64,000 nt of DNA from Myxococcota bacterium. GTDB taxonomy: Bacteria > Myxococcota_A > UBA796 > JAFGLY01. Within the stretch, counting starts at the first letter, position 1. Every line of letters starts with the position of its first letter. Of this stretch, positions 43,097 to 52,038 are shown in pieces. The stretch is taken from positions 1 to 64,000 of the forward strand of contig JAJRWT010000064.1 of the NCBI GenBank assembly GCA_024276675.1, read 5' to 3'. The position numbers and the translations under genes are program-made. The notes below the pieces were generated by a model that saw only the letters and a program-made list of their open reading frames with translations, was not told the DNA's origin and made no database searches.

Positions 43097-44334
43097 CAGA
43101 GCAGCTCCGACAGCTCGGCTGCCGCCTGATCGAAGAAGCCTGCGGGCCAGTGCAGCGCCCGACCGTGCGCATCCAGCTCGACCCGGGTGTGGCTGGTCGT
43201 GCCGTCGCTGTCCATCTCGAAGAAGTGGATCGCGACATCCTCAGCGGGCAACTCGCCGCGGCGCACGGCGATGCGCACGGCGTTGAGGACATGCTCGCTG
43301 TGGGTCTCGACGATAACCTGCGTCCCCGCTGCGGCGGCCTTGACGAACAGACCGGCCAGCCGGTGCTGGGCGGCCGGGTGCAGGTGCGCTTCCGGCGTCT
43401 CGACCGCGAGGATGTCGCCCGGCCCGGCCGCGAGCCCGAGCGCTAGGATCGGCAGCGCCTGGCAAAGGCCGAGGCCGACCATGCCCATGCCCAGGTTCTC
43501 GGCAGATGGGGTGTTGACTTTCAGGGTGAAGCCGATGCGCTCGAGCTCGTTGACCTGGGCGCTCAGCGGCACCCCGAACACGTGGCTCCACCACGCGTTG
43601 ACCGCGTGCCCAAGCAGCCGCGGCTTGCCGGGCTCTGGCAGCAGGTCGATGTTCATATGCCTGTGACGGTAGAGGAACTCGGCGGTGAACTCGCCGCCTC
43701 GGCCCACCGGCGGGCCCTTCGCCTGCATCCGACCCCCGTAGAGATCCCTGGGTTCGCCGCGGTAGGGGCCGACGTAGCGGAAGGTCGTCGGCGAAAGGAG
43801 GCTGAGCTCGAGCGGCCGCACTTTCGATCCCTGGATGCGACCGACCTGTAGCGGATTGGGCATGCTCAGGCCGCCGACCTGTGTCCAGGTGACGCCGTCG
43901 TCGCCCAGCCGATCTCGCCGTGCGGGCCAGAGCGGCGCGGGCACACCGCGCTCGGCGCGGTCGTCCACGCAGTACTCGACCGCGGTGCACGCCGCGACCT
44001 CGCGCCGGTCGCCGGCGGCCGCCTCGAAGTGCCAGACCGCGTCGATCTCACCGTTGTCGGAGTCTCCGCGCAGGCCGAGGTCGAACGAGCGTGCGGCGCC
44101 GGTGCGACGGTACGACACAACCTCGTCGAAGCGGCCGAGGTCGACCCAGTCGCCGCGCAGCAGCAGCTCGGGGCCCGAGGCGCTCTCCCGGCTCTGCACG
44201 AGGGCGGCCAGCGCCGCTATCACGCTGCTCTTGCCGACGTTGTTGGCCCCCGCCAGGACGGTCAGCCTGGCCAGCCCGATGTGGGTCATGGCGGCGAAGG
44301 AGCGGAACCCATCGAGGGTGATACTACGCAACAT
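43096..44334 (-). CDS. AAA/ABC-type ATPase, DUF3696 family
   Basis: A 412-residue ATPase of the SMC/OLD-like class. Walker A is in VLAGANNVGKSSVIAALAAL, the signature region in NLGMGMVGLGLCQALPILA, Walker B/D-loop in ILAVETPEAHLHPAAQHRLA and the switch His in QVIVETHSEHVLNAVRI. The C-terminal domain (IHFFEMDSDGTTSHTRVELD) matches the DUF3696 extension. Related ATPases work in anti-phage and DNA-damage functions, often with a nuclease partner. It overlaps the DUF262 gene by 11 bases and the third gene by one. Confidence 0.9.
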   Translation of the reverse strand: MLRSITLDGFRSFAAMTHIGLARLTVLAGANNVGKSSVIAALAALVQSRESASGPELLLRGDWVDLGRFDEVVSYRRTGAARSFDLGLRGDSDNGEIDAVWHFEAAAGDRREVAACTAVEYCVDDRAERGVPAPLWPARRDRLGDDGVTWTQVGGLSMPNPLQVGRIQGSKVRPLELSLLSPTTFRYVGPYRGEPRDLYGGRMQAKGPPVGRGGEFTAEFLYRHRHMNIDLLPEPGKPRLLGHAVNAWWSHVFGVPLSAQVNELERIGFTLKVNTPSAENLGMGMVGLGLCQALPILALGLAAGPGDILAVETPEAHLHPAAQHRLAGLFVKAAAAGTQVIVETHSEHVLNAVRIAVRRGELPAEDVAIHFFEMDSDGTTSHTRVELDAHGRALHWPAGFFDQAAAELSELL

Positions 44335-45511
44335 CGTTCATTGCCTCCTGCCACACGCGCAGGCGGTAGCGCAGGCGGGATGTGATGCTGGTGGCGTAGG
44401 TGATGGACGTCACGAACTTCGGATCTTCGTACAGGGCCAGCGCGCGGTCGCGGATGGCCTGCCTGTGACGGGCCGAGAGCGGCACGAGCGCTTCTGGATC
44501 GAAGTGCAGCTCTCTCCACGCGGCCCAGGTGTGGAAGCCCCAGAGCTGGACGTCCATCAGGGCCGCGTTCAGGTGACTTCCCGGCAGCCTGGTCGTGGGG
44601 TCGTGACGCTTGAAGGCGTCGTCCCCGAAGGCTGCCTCGATGGCGTCGAGGATCACGAGAAAGCGCGCTTCCAGGGCGTCGCGCTGCGGCGCATCCAACC
44701 CGTTCAGCTCTTGCAGCGCACGGTTGAGGAAGGGCTGCATGTCGCCGGGATAATTGCCGGGCCCCAGCTTCAGGAAGGCGAAGGCACGCAGCACGAGCTC
44801 GTCCGCCTTCATCCGGGCGTACCTGCGGCCAGGACCCGCCACGCGGCGGAAGGGTCCGCCGGGGGCCGCCAGCCGCTGCACGAGTTCCAGGCCCGGCCCG
44901 CGGTGGATCCCGTTGCGAATCTCCTGCGCGTTCAGGCTGATCCCTCCCTGGTTCAGCCGCTCGAAGAGGTAGAACTTCACGTCGGGATCCGAGCCCGCCT
45001 GGATCGAGCACACCGTCAACGCCGTGTCCTCGATGCGCCGCTGCATACGAGGTGCCAGGTCCCCAAAGCGCAGCCCCTCGTAACGCGGCAGCAGCTCGAG
45101 CCCCTTGAGCTTGAAACCGTTGTTCATGTAGCGGAACAGCGTTGTCAGTCGCTGCTGGCCGTCCAACACGAGCGTGCGATCCTCGGACTCCTCGGCCACG
45201 TAGATCGCTGGCAGCGGGATCTTCGCCAGCACCGACTCGATCAGCCTGACCTGCTGCACCGGCTTCCAGATGAAGGCGCGCTGAAACTCCGCGTCGAGGA
45301 TCAGGCGGCCGGCGCGCCACTGCCGGTGCAGCTCGAAGACGGAGCGCTCGGACTTGAGGATCTGGACCGACCAGTCGGGCGCACGCACGGCATTCTCGCC
45401 GGAGCGCTCGATGGTGTCGTCGCCGTCGCCGCGGAGGTCATCCTCGAACTCATCATCCGGCACCCCCGTGGGCGAATCGGTCGGCACCAACGGGGTCAGC
45501 TTGTCGTTCAT
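44324..45511 (-). CDS. DUF262 (GmrSD-like N-terminal) protein
   Basis: A 395-residue protein with the ParB/DUF262 fold signature: LILDAEFQRAFIWKPVQQ, ESVLAKIPLPAIYVAEE and VLDGQQRLTTLFRYMN, followed by FERLNQGGISLNAQEIRNG. DUF262 domains hydrolyse or bind nucleotides in GmrSD enzymes that restrict modified phage DNA. The GmrD-like HNH half is not visible, so this is a solo DUF262 protein. The start at 45511 is chosen for the GGAGAAAGG just upstream; ATG 45529 is in frame but has no site. First gene of the three-gene module. Confidence 0.9.
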   Translation of the reverse strand: MNDKLTPLVPTDSPTGVPDDEFEDDLRGDGDDTIERSGENAVRAPDWSVQILKSERSVFELHRQWRAGRLILDAEFQRAFIWKPVQQVRLIESVLAKIPLPAIYVAEESEDRTLVLDGQQRLTTLFRYMNNGFKLKGLELLPRYEGLRFGDLAPRMQRRIEDTALTVCSIQAGSDPDVKFYLFERLNQGGISLNAQEIRNGIHRGPGLELVQRLAAPGGPFRRVAGPGRRYARMKADELVLRAFAFLKLGPGNYPGDMQPFLNRALQELNGLDAPQRDALEARFLVILDAIEAAFGDDAFKRHDPTTRLPGSHLNAALMDVQLWGFHTWAAWRELHFDPEALVPLSARHRQAIRDRALALYEDPKFVTSITYATSITSRLRYRLRVWQEAMNDVA

Positions 45512-45555
45512 CACCCTTTCTCCGTTCATCGTCGCGCAGCCTCTGTTGCTGTTGC

Positions 45556-45825
45556 CTAGTCCTGCAGTGCTGGGCCCGGCGCAGCAGCGACTGGCGCTCC
45601 GCAGCGGGCCGGAGCTTTCTCGACGTCTCCTGGGAGCGTCTCGACCTCGTCGAGGATGTCCCGAAGCCGAGTATTACTCCGCTGAACGGAGAGGCGGATG
45701 GCCCGCAGGCTGCTGGCCAGGCGTCGCTGGAACACCGTGCGCGCCAAGGCCGCGCTCTGCTTCCTGAAGCCGGTCCGGCGCGGCAGGAACTTGTTGACGG
45801 CGGCCTGGAGGTCGATTTCGTTCAC
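45556..45825 (-). pseudogene. Fragment of a SNF2-like helicase gene
   Basis: GTG 45825 overlaps the HTH-gene stop (GTGA) and opens a frame of 89 codons. SAALARTVFQRRLASSLRAI followed by RLRDILDEVETL resembles the helical segment after the helicase core of RapA/SNF2-type enzymes (VLQRRLASS...). Only this segment remains; helicase motifs before it are missing. Translation then runs into a dispersed repeat and stops. It is best read as a decayed remnant of a helicase of a former defence island. If expressed, it makes a short basic protein. Confidence 0.55.
45591..45635. repeat. Dispersed palindromic repeat, copy E
   Basis: CTGGCGCTCCGCAGCGGGCC then GGAGCTTTCTCGACGTCTCCTGG: the same half-element as copy A with three substitutions. 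It lies within and ends the helicase fragment, so the break may date from insertion of the repeat. Confidence 0.82.
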
Positions 45826-46034
45826 AAGTCCTGATCCTCCCGGTCCCCGGTGGCTCGGAACTCTGCGTCGCCCCCGGCTGCCAGCCAAGACTCCAGCTCA
45901 GGGCGGTGAACCCGCCACTGGTTTCCGACCTTCGCGGCCCCGCGCAGCTTCCCTGTGCGGCAGAACTGGTAGACGGTGCGCTCGCCGATCTGGAGCAGCT
46001 CGCAGACCTCTTTGATCGTCAGGTACTCCGCCAC
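45822..46034 (-). CDS. Excisionase-type helix-turn-helix protein
   Basis: A 70-residue MerR/excisionase-like DNA-binding protein. EYLTIKEVCELLQIGERTVY is the helix-turn-helix and KVGNQWRVHRPELESWL the wing-helix typical of the HTH_17 family. GTG 46034 has GGGAG 7 bases upstream. Such proteins occur in integrative elements and defence islands as directionality factors or small regulators. Its stop overlaps the helicase fragment. No integrase is seen in the window. Confidence 0.85.
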   Translation of the reverse strand: MAEYLTIKEVCELLQIGERTVYQFCRTGKLRGAAKVGNQWRVHRPELESWLAAGGDAEFRATGDREDQDL

Positions 46035-46368
46035 AGCCGCGCTCCCGTTACTTATTGCCGGAGATTGCCAGCCACGATTGTAGCCCGTTGGAGCATGCGC
46101 TGCAACAGCACCACGCCCCGATAGGTCGGGCAGGATCACCTCTGCGCAGCTCCTTGAAAGGCAGGAAAGAGCCATTTCCACTCGCCATCCCCCCCGGGGA
46201 TTCCCTTTTCGGTGGGGTTGGGACGACTTCTTGGGGCCACCCTCTGGATGGCTTCTTTCTGCGGGGAAGCAACTCCCGTCGTGAAGGCCACAAACCACGT
46301 TGCTTCCCTCTGCGCGCAGCAGGTATCAACCATCCAAGCACCCTTTATGGGCGTGTGGAAGGTCGGCT
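46035..46368. other. Intergenic region without recognisable gene
   Basis: These 334 bases lie between the HTH gene's start and the end of the molybdopterin oxidoreductase. Several frames are open, but none shows codon usage or a motif that I trust. It should contain the promoter for the HTH gene and a terminator for the oxidoreductase. The changed composition and lack of coding suggest it may be a boundary of the inserted island. Confidence 0.4.
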
Positions 46369-48483
46369 CTACCGGGAGTTGCAGGGGCGTACCCTGCACA
46401 ACAAGGCTCGAAGCTGGTATGTGCCCATGGCGGGATCGTAGGGAGGGCCGTCGTTGGTGAGCAGGTTGGCGTTTGATTCGAACACGCCATGTTCGGGGCC
46501 CGGCAGCTCGGGAAACCACCAGCCATGCTCCACCGCCACCACTCGGGGGTCGATGCCGCTGGTCAGCCTGGCCTTTTGCTTGATTCTGCCCCTGGGGCTC
46601 TCGATCCAGATCCATTGGCCATCCTGGATTCCATGGCGGCCCGCGGTCTCGGGGTGCAGCTCTACCAGTGGATGGGGATGCCTGCGCCTCAAGCTGGGAA
46701 GCTGCCGGAACTCCGAGTTGAAATACTCCGCCACCCTGCCCCTGCTGGTGAGCACCAGGGGGAACCGTGCAGCCACATCCGGTGCGGAAAAGGGTGACTC
46801 GGGGGGCTCGCCGTAGCCGGGGAGGGGCTCTGTTCCCAGGTGCTCCAATCGACGCGAGTACAACTCCACCTTGCGGGAGGGTGTGCGGAAGCCCCGCTCC
46901 TTCCGGTACTCGTGGTCGTGGCCTTTCGCCAGGTGGAACCCTCGCCTGGCCAGCTCCTGGAAATCCAGCCCCAGCGGAGCCAGGCGAGCGTCCAGGACTT
47001 CTTCCAGGTCCTCGGTGTTGCCTGGAAGGTCCATCCTGCGGGAGAGGCGGATCATGATCTCTTCGTCCTGGAGGCACTCCCCTACGGACACGGCCTTCTG
47101 GTTGGCCAGCACCAGGTTTTCCGCCACGAAGGGGACCGCCAGAATCTGGCGGATCTCGGGCCAGGATGCCGCCGGCAGCACGAAGTCGGCCAGGCGGGCG
47201 GTGGGAGTCATGTAAAGGTCCGTCACGACCAGCAAGTCCATGCTCAGGAGGTAGCGGCGCACATTCCTTGAGTTGGCGTAGGTGCTGAGCGAATTGTTTC
47301 CCCATACCAGGAAGGCGCGCACGGGGTAGGGATGGCCGGTTCGCATTGCCCGAAAGAGGGTGGGGGCGTGAGCGGAGGGGAGCGGCGATCCCGCTCCGGC
47401 CAACATCTTGAAGCGCCTGGCCCCCAACCTGCGGGCTCGTTCCCGGGGAGGCAGGAGTTCGTCGAGAAAGGGAAAACGCGCCAGGGCATGGGCCCCGGTG
47501 ACGAAACCGCCGGGCCGGTCCAGGTTGCCGGTGAGCACCGGCAGCAGGAGCAGCGCCCGGCATGTCTGGAATGCGGCGGGGGTGTGCTCGATGGCACATC
47601 CCCACTCCAGCGTGGCCGGCGGAGTCTGGGCGAAGAGGCGGGCGGCATCGCGTATGCGCTTCGCCGGTATCCAGGTGAGGGGCTCGGCCCAGCGGGGCGT
47701 GAAAGGCTCCACGTGGGCGGCCAGGCGCCGGAAACCCACGGTCCAACGAGAGACGAAGTCGGCGTCGTAGAGCCCCTCGTGGATGATGGTGTGGACCATG
47801 GCCAGGGCCAGGGCTGCGTCGCTGCCGGGTCTCAACTGGAGCCAGAGCCTGGCGCGCCGTGCCAGCGCGGTCCTGCGGGGATCCACGACGATGAGCTGTG
47901 GATCCCGCGCCAGTACATCCCGAAGCGAGAAGCCCAGTTCGCCATCGGGGCTGGAAACCAGTGGGTTGTGGCCCCACACCAGTATGCAGGCGGGCTTCAC
48001 GGGACCCAGGTAGTCACAGAAGGGAAGGTCGCCACAGGTGGCCAGGCTGGCGTTGAGCCGGGGCATGAAGCACTGGGCCGTTCCCGGCTCGCACCAGTTG
48101 GGCGTGCCCAGAGCGTTGGCGAAACGTGGTACGAAGTTGAAGTGGTGCCGCCCCGTACCCGTCCCCAGGGCGATGCTGCGGGCTCCGTCGGTTTCACGGA
48201 TGCGCAGCAGGCGCTCGGCAATATCGTCAAGAGCCCCATCCCAGCTCAGGCGCTCCCATTCGCCACCGCCTCGTGGGCCGCGCCGGCGCAGGGGATGAAG
48301 CAATCGTGCCGGGTTGTAGACGGTCTCCAGGGTGGCCCTGCCCTTGACGCAGAGCCTGCCCCTGTTCATGGGGGAGTCGGGATCTCCCTCCACCGCCACG
48401 AGCCTGCCGTTGTCCACGTGGAGCAGGGTGCCACAACCACCATGACACATCCTGCAGGCGCTCTTGTACACCTTCACCGACAA
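46369..48483 (-). CDS. Molybdopterin-containing oxidoreductase
   Basis: A 704-residue catalytic subunit of the DMSO reductase family. The N-terminal [4Fe-4S] site reads CRMCHGGCG and then GRLCVKGRA. The bis-MGD domains follow (LVWGHNPL, FLVWGNNSLSTYANSRN, DLYMTPTARLADFVLPAASW) and the C-terminal cofactor lid ends with TSRGRVAEYFNSEFRQ. No Tat signal is present, so it should be cytoplasmic. The start is TTG 48483, which has AAGGAG 7 bases upstream. No electron-transfer or anchor subunit is adjacent, which is unusual; the partner and substrate are unknown. Confidence 0.88.
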   Translation of the reverse strand: MSVKVYKSACRMCHGGCGTLLHVDNGRLVAVEGDPDSPMNRGRLCVKGRATLETVYNPARLLHPLRRRGPRGGGEWERLSWDGALDDIAERLLRIRETDGARSIALGTGTGRHHFNFVPRFANALGTPNWCEPGTAQCFMPRLNASLATCGDLPFCDYLGPVKPACILVWGHNPLVSSPDGELGFSLRDVLARDPQLIVVDPRRTALARRARLWLQLRPGSDAALALAMVHTIIHEGLYDADFVSRWTVGFRRLAAHVEPFTPRWAEPLTWIPAKRIRDAARLFAQTPPATLEWGCAIEHTPAAFQTCRALLLLPVLTGNLDRPGGFVTGAHALARFPFLDELLPPRERARRLGARRFKMLAGAGSPLPSAHAPTLFRAMRTGHPYPVRAFLVWGNNSLSTYANSRNVRRYLLSMDLLVVTDLYMTPTARLADFVLPAASWPEIRQILAVPFVAENLVLANQKAVSVGECLQDEEIMIRLSRRMDLPGNTEDLEEVLDARLAPLGLDFQELARRGFHLAKGHDHEYRKERGFRTPSRKVELYSRRLEHLGTEPLPGYGEPPESPFSAPDVAARFPLVLTSRGRVAEYFNSEFRQLPSLRRRHPHPLVELHPETAGRHGIQDGQWIWIESPRGRIKQKARLTSGIDPRVVAVEHGWWFPELPGPEHGVFESNANLLTNDGPPYDPAMGTYQLRALLCRVRPCNSR

Positions 48484-48550
48484 GACACGCTCCTTTCCGG
48501 TTTCTGACGATGCGCCCCTTCCTGGCGACCAATGGTTGGCAGCGGCGGGT

Positions 48551-49726
48551 TCAACGGCCAACCTTGAGGAAGCGGATGCCAAGCATGGAGAACAGCAGCC
48601 CGAACCCCAGCAGCGCCACCGAGGGCAGAATGACACCCGAAAGTCCGTACCCGAACGAGATCAGCGCGTGAAAGCCGTCCATGGCCCAGGCCGTCGGCAG
48701 CACATGCGCAGCCTTCTGCAGCCACGACGGCGTGATTTCGGCCGGCCACCAGCATCCGCCCAGGGCCGCCAGGGCCATGCTGACCAACCATCCCACGGAG
48801 CTGGCCTGCTCCGGGGTCCCGAGCACCGCACCCAGCAGCATGGCCAGGCCGGTGCAGGCGAAGCAATAGGCCGAGATCAGCAAGACCAGGCCGGGCAGTG
48901 AGTTCCCATAGGACAAGGGCTCCCCCATGAAGAGCCAGGTAATGAGTTTGCCCGTGGCCAGCAGGACCATTGTCTGGGCCGCCGCGATGATCAACCTTCC
49001 CAGCAGCTTGCCCATGATCACATGGCGCCTCCCCAGCGGCAGGGTCATCTGCCGCTGGAGCATTCCGCTCCGCTTCTCGTCGCTCAGGAAGATTCCCCCG
49101 TAGATGACAGTCATCATGAGCACGGTCATGACCAGGATGCCCGGCACGCTCTGCGCCTGACCCGCGGGTACCGGATTGCCCACGCCCGCCGTGCCCACCG
49201 CCACATCCACCAGGGGTCTGCGATGAGCCAGGGCTGCGAAGGCTTGGGATGCACCCTGGTTTTCCTGTTCCAGCAGCCCGGCCTGCTTCAACTCCACCAG
49301 GCGCCCGATTGAACGTATGACAGTCCGGAGAACGTGGACTTCGGCTGCCATGTCGTAGTCCGAGGCCGAGCCCGATTCCTTTTCCAGGCGGATGGTCTGC
49401 TGCTCACCGGCCAGCACGCCCTGGGTGAAACCCCGGGGAATGACCAGTGTGCGTGAAGTCTCCTGGCCCTGCCGGGGCGCGCCGGGTTGCAGGCTGGTGA
49501 TTGCCAGTTGCTGGTCCGCCAGCTCGTCCGCGAAGGCAGCGGCGAGCCAGTCTCCGTCGTTGTCCTGCAAGGCCAGGGCTACCTGCCCCGCCGAAGCGGA
49601 GCCGAACTGCATGCTGCTGAACATCCACATGAGGAAGGCTGGCAACAGGAGCATCCAGATGAGGGAGTGCGAGTCCTTCCAGGTGAGGCGTAGATCGTTG
49701 AGTCCGATATGAAGGACCATCCTCAC
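48551..49726 (-). CDS. ABC-2 type permease
   Basis: A 391-residue exporter permease with one N-terminal helix, a 150-residue external domain, and five or six C-terminal helices (for example VMTVLMMTVIYGGIFLSDEK, GWLVSMALAALGGCWWPAEI). Topology and the MLQRQMTLPL segment are typical of ABC-2 permeases such as YhhJ/YbhS. GTG 49726 overlaps the stop of the other permease (GTGA). The two permeases and the ATPase form one exporter, likely for a hydrophobic compound or drug. Confidence 0.88.
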   Translation of the reverse strand: MRMVLHIGLNDLRLTWKDSHSLIWMLLLPAFLMWMFSSMQFGSASAGQVALALQDNDGDWLAAAFADELADQQLAITSLQPGAPRQGQETSRTLVIPRGFTQGVLAGEQQTIRLEKESGSASDYDMAAEVHVLRTVIRSIGRLVELKQAGLLEQENQGASQAFAALAHRRPLVDVAVGTAGVGNPVPAGQAQSVPGILVMTVLMMTVIYGGIFLSDEKRSGMLQRQMTLPLGRRHVIMGKLLGRLIIAAAQTMVLLATGKLITWLFMGEPLSYGNSLPGLVLLISAYCFACTGLAMLLGAVLGTPEQASSVGWLVSMALAALGGCWWPAEITPSWLQKAAHVLPTAWAMDGFHALISFGYGLSGVILPSVALLGFGLLFSMLGIRFLKVGR

Positions 49727-50991
49727 AGGCCACCTCGTCTTGACATCCTGCGTTTCAACGAGACGCTGCCCAGGAGCAGAAGCAACATCCCGGTCGTGCC
49801 GAGGATCGCCACGGAGGGGAGCAGGTCAGCAATGGAAACGCCGCCCTCGAGCAATCGACGGTAGCCCTGGGTGCCCCAGTAGAACGGAGAAAACGGCGCC
49901 ACCAGGCGAAGGGCTCCCGGCAGGGCGTTCACATCCATGAAGCTGCCTCCGGCGAAGGCCAGCAGCAGGTACAGGACCGACGAGACCACGGAGCCGCGTT
50001 TCACGTTGCCGGTGGCGCCATAGATGGCGGCGGCCGTTCCAACCACCGCCAGGACGAGGGCCAGGGAAAGCAGCAGGAAAGCGGGAACATTCACGGGTTC
50101 GCTGGCGGCAATCCCGCCGATGACGCTCAAGATGAGCAGGCTGATCATGGCCAGTGATGCGCCGAAGGCGGCCTTGGCCCGAAGCACCATCCCCGGGGTC
50201 ACGGGACCCTGGATCTGACGCTGCAACGTGCCGGCTTCGCCCTCGACGAGGATGTCGCGCATGGCCAGATCTCCCACCATGAAGAGCGCGTAGACCGAGA
50301 CACCGGGAAACACGAAAAGGAAGACCTGGAAGACGTTGAAGCCCGTATCCGGCGATTCGTCTTCCAGCCCGGCATCCTGGCCCAGGTTCACCGAGGAGAT
50401 CTTGATGACCGGGGGGAAGAGAAACTCACCGGCGCCTTGCAGGGATTCGTACACGGCCACCGTGATGTTGGAGAAGGTGGCCAGGTCCAGGTCAGGGGCA
50501 TCTTTTTGCAGAAGCGGAGCGAGGGTGTCCAGGGGTTGGCGCAGCACCCGTGAGCCGGAATCCAGGACATCGGCCAGGACGGCAGTGAGCTGCTGGGCGA
50601 TCTCGGGCATGATCCCCTGGGCGGGGTTGCGGATCAGTTGGAGCGTGGTGGGATCGCCCTTGACGAGGTCTTCGGTGAAACCTCCCGGGATGCGAAGCAA
50701 GGCGGAGCCCTCACCGCGCCGGATGCGCTCGAGGCCGTCTTCGCCCACTGTCTCCACCTGGAAATACTGGGCCATCTGCTCCGAACCCAAGGCCGAGAGC
50801 AGGGCATCGCCCAGGATGCCGCCGTCGAGGTTTTCCACCAGCAGGTATACCCGTGGAGTCTCGGAAGTGCTGAAGGCCAGCCCGATGATTGCCGAAAACA
50901 TGATGGGGAAGGCCAACACGAGCAGCAAGCCCAGGGGAGCGCGGGCCTTGCGCGTGAGATCCTTGCGCACCATGAGCAGGAGGGTTGGCAT
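49723..50991 (-). CDS. ABC-2 type permease
   Basis: A 422-residue paralogue-like permease with the same plan: N-terminal helix (GLLLVLAFPIMFSAIIGLAF), a 190-residue outside domain and six helices at the end. EGEAGTLQRQIQGPVTPG is the cytoplasmic coupling segment of ABC-2 permeases. ATG 50991 shares one base with the ATPase stop (TGATG). It probably forms a heterodimer with the next permease. Confidence 0.88.
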   Translation of the reverse strand: MPTLLLMVRKDLTRKARAPLGLLLVLAFPIMFSAIIGLAFSTSETPRVYLLVENLDGGILGDALLSALGSEQMAQYFQVETVGEDGLERIRRGEGSALLRIPGGFTEDLVKGDPTTLQLIRNPAQGIMPEIAQQLTAVLADVLDSGSRVLRQPLDTLAPLLQKDAPDLDLATFSNITVAVYESLQGAGEFLFPPVIKISSVNLGQDAGLEDESPDTGFNVFQVFLFVFPGVSVYALFMVGDLAMRDILVEGEAGTLQRQIQGPVTPGMVLRAKAAFGASLAMISLLILSVIGGIAASEPVNVPAFLLLSLALVLAVVGTAAAIYGATGNVKRGSVVSSVLYLLLAFAGGSFMDVNALPGALRLVAPFSPFYWGTQGYRRLLEGGVSIADLLPSVAILGTTGMLLLLLGSVSLKRRMSRRGGL

Positions 50992-51920
50992 CAATCCCGC
51001 AGCTCCCTGCCGGTGAGGTTCAGAAAGAGACTGTTGAGGCTGGGGGGTCTGATGGAGATTCTGTCCATGGGTATTCGGGTGCCGAAGAGTTGCGAGAGAA
51101 GCTTCACCGCCCCTTCTCCCGATCCGCCCGTGGAGATGATGGCCCGCCCGGGTTCCACCGAGAGCAGGCGAAGGGACTCGCCCTGCCTGATCCCCGCCTC
51201 GATGGCGTCCACCTGGAAGCTGCCCTCGATGGTGATGATCTCTTCTTCGCCGGCCTGCCGTTTCAGTTCATCCAGGGTGCCTTCGGCCAGGATGCGGCCC
51301 TGGTCCATGATTGCGATCCTGTGGCAGAGAGACTCCGCTTCTTCCAGGTAGTGCGTGGTGTAGAGGACCGTGGTGCCAGACTCCGCCACCTGGCGGATCA
51401 CCTCCAGGATGTTGGCGCGCGCCTGGGGATCGATGCCCACCGTGGGTTCGTCCAGCAGCACCACCCTGGGATCATGGACGAGCCCCAGCGCCAGGTTCAG
51501 GCGGCGTTTCATGCCTCCTGAGTAGTTTTTTACGGGATCCTTCGACCGGGCGGCAAGACCGACCCGGTCCAGGATGTGATCCATGGCCTGGCGGAGTCGA
51601 GCACCTTTCAAGCCATGGAGAGCGCCCCAGAACGCCAGGTTCTCGCGAGCCGAGAGTTCTTCGTAGAGGGCGATTTCCTGGGGGACCACCCCCAGTTGCC
51701 GCTTGACGCGGATGGGATCGACGAACATGTCGATGCCCTCGAAAAGGATACGCCCACTGTCGGGTCGGAGCACTCCCGACAACATGGAGAGAGTGGTGGT
51801 CTTGCCAGCGCCGTTGGGACCCAGCAGTCCGAATATCTCTCCGGCCCGGACCTGGAAGGAGATGCCGCCCACGGCCAGTATTTCACCGTAGCTTTTGCAT
51901 AGGTTTTCTACCTGGAACAT
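50991..51920 (-). CDS. ABC transporter ATPase
   Basis: A 309-residue ATP-binding subunit of the drug/antibiotic exporter type. Walker [14 protein letters not shown], signature [16 protein letters not shown], Walker [15 protein letters not shown] and switch His in [10 protein letters not shown] are all intact. A C-terminal extension of 80 residues follows. First gene of a three-gene exporter operon; start ATG 51920. Confidence 0.95.
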   Translation of the reverse strand: MFQVENLCKSYGEILAVGGISFQVRAGEIFGLLGPNGAGKTTTLSMLSGVLRPDSGRILFEGIDMFVDPIRVKRQLGVVPQEIALYEELSARENLAFWGALHGLKGARLRQAMDHILDRVGLAARSKDPVKNYSGGMKRRLNLALGLVHDPRVVLLDEPTVGIDPQARANILEVIRQVAESGTTVLYTTHYLEEAESLCHRIAIMDQGRILAEGTLDELKRQAGEEEIITIEGSFQVDAIEAGIRQGESLRLLSVEPGRAIISTGGSGEGAVKLLSQLFGTRIPMDRISIRPPSLNSLFLNLTGRELRD

Positions 51921-52038
51921 CGCGGAATCCTCCCCAGGTGCTCGCTTGTCGGAGACGGTGAAGCCACGGGCTTCTTTCGGGTACAGGTTCGGCGGAGGGG
52001 CGCATATGAACGACTGGCCATGCCCGAATCCAGCCGGG

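Noticed and set aside
46136..47977. Minus-strand frame of about 610 codons overlapping the molybdopterin gene
   Set aside because: Arg/Pro/Gly-rich shadow in another frame of the real oxidoreductase.
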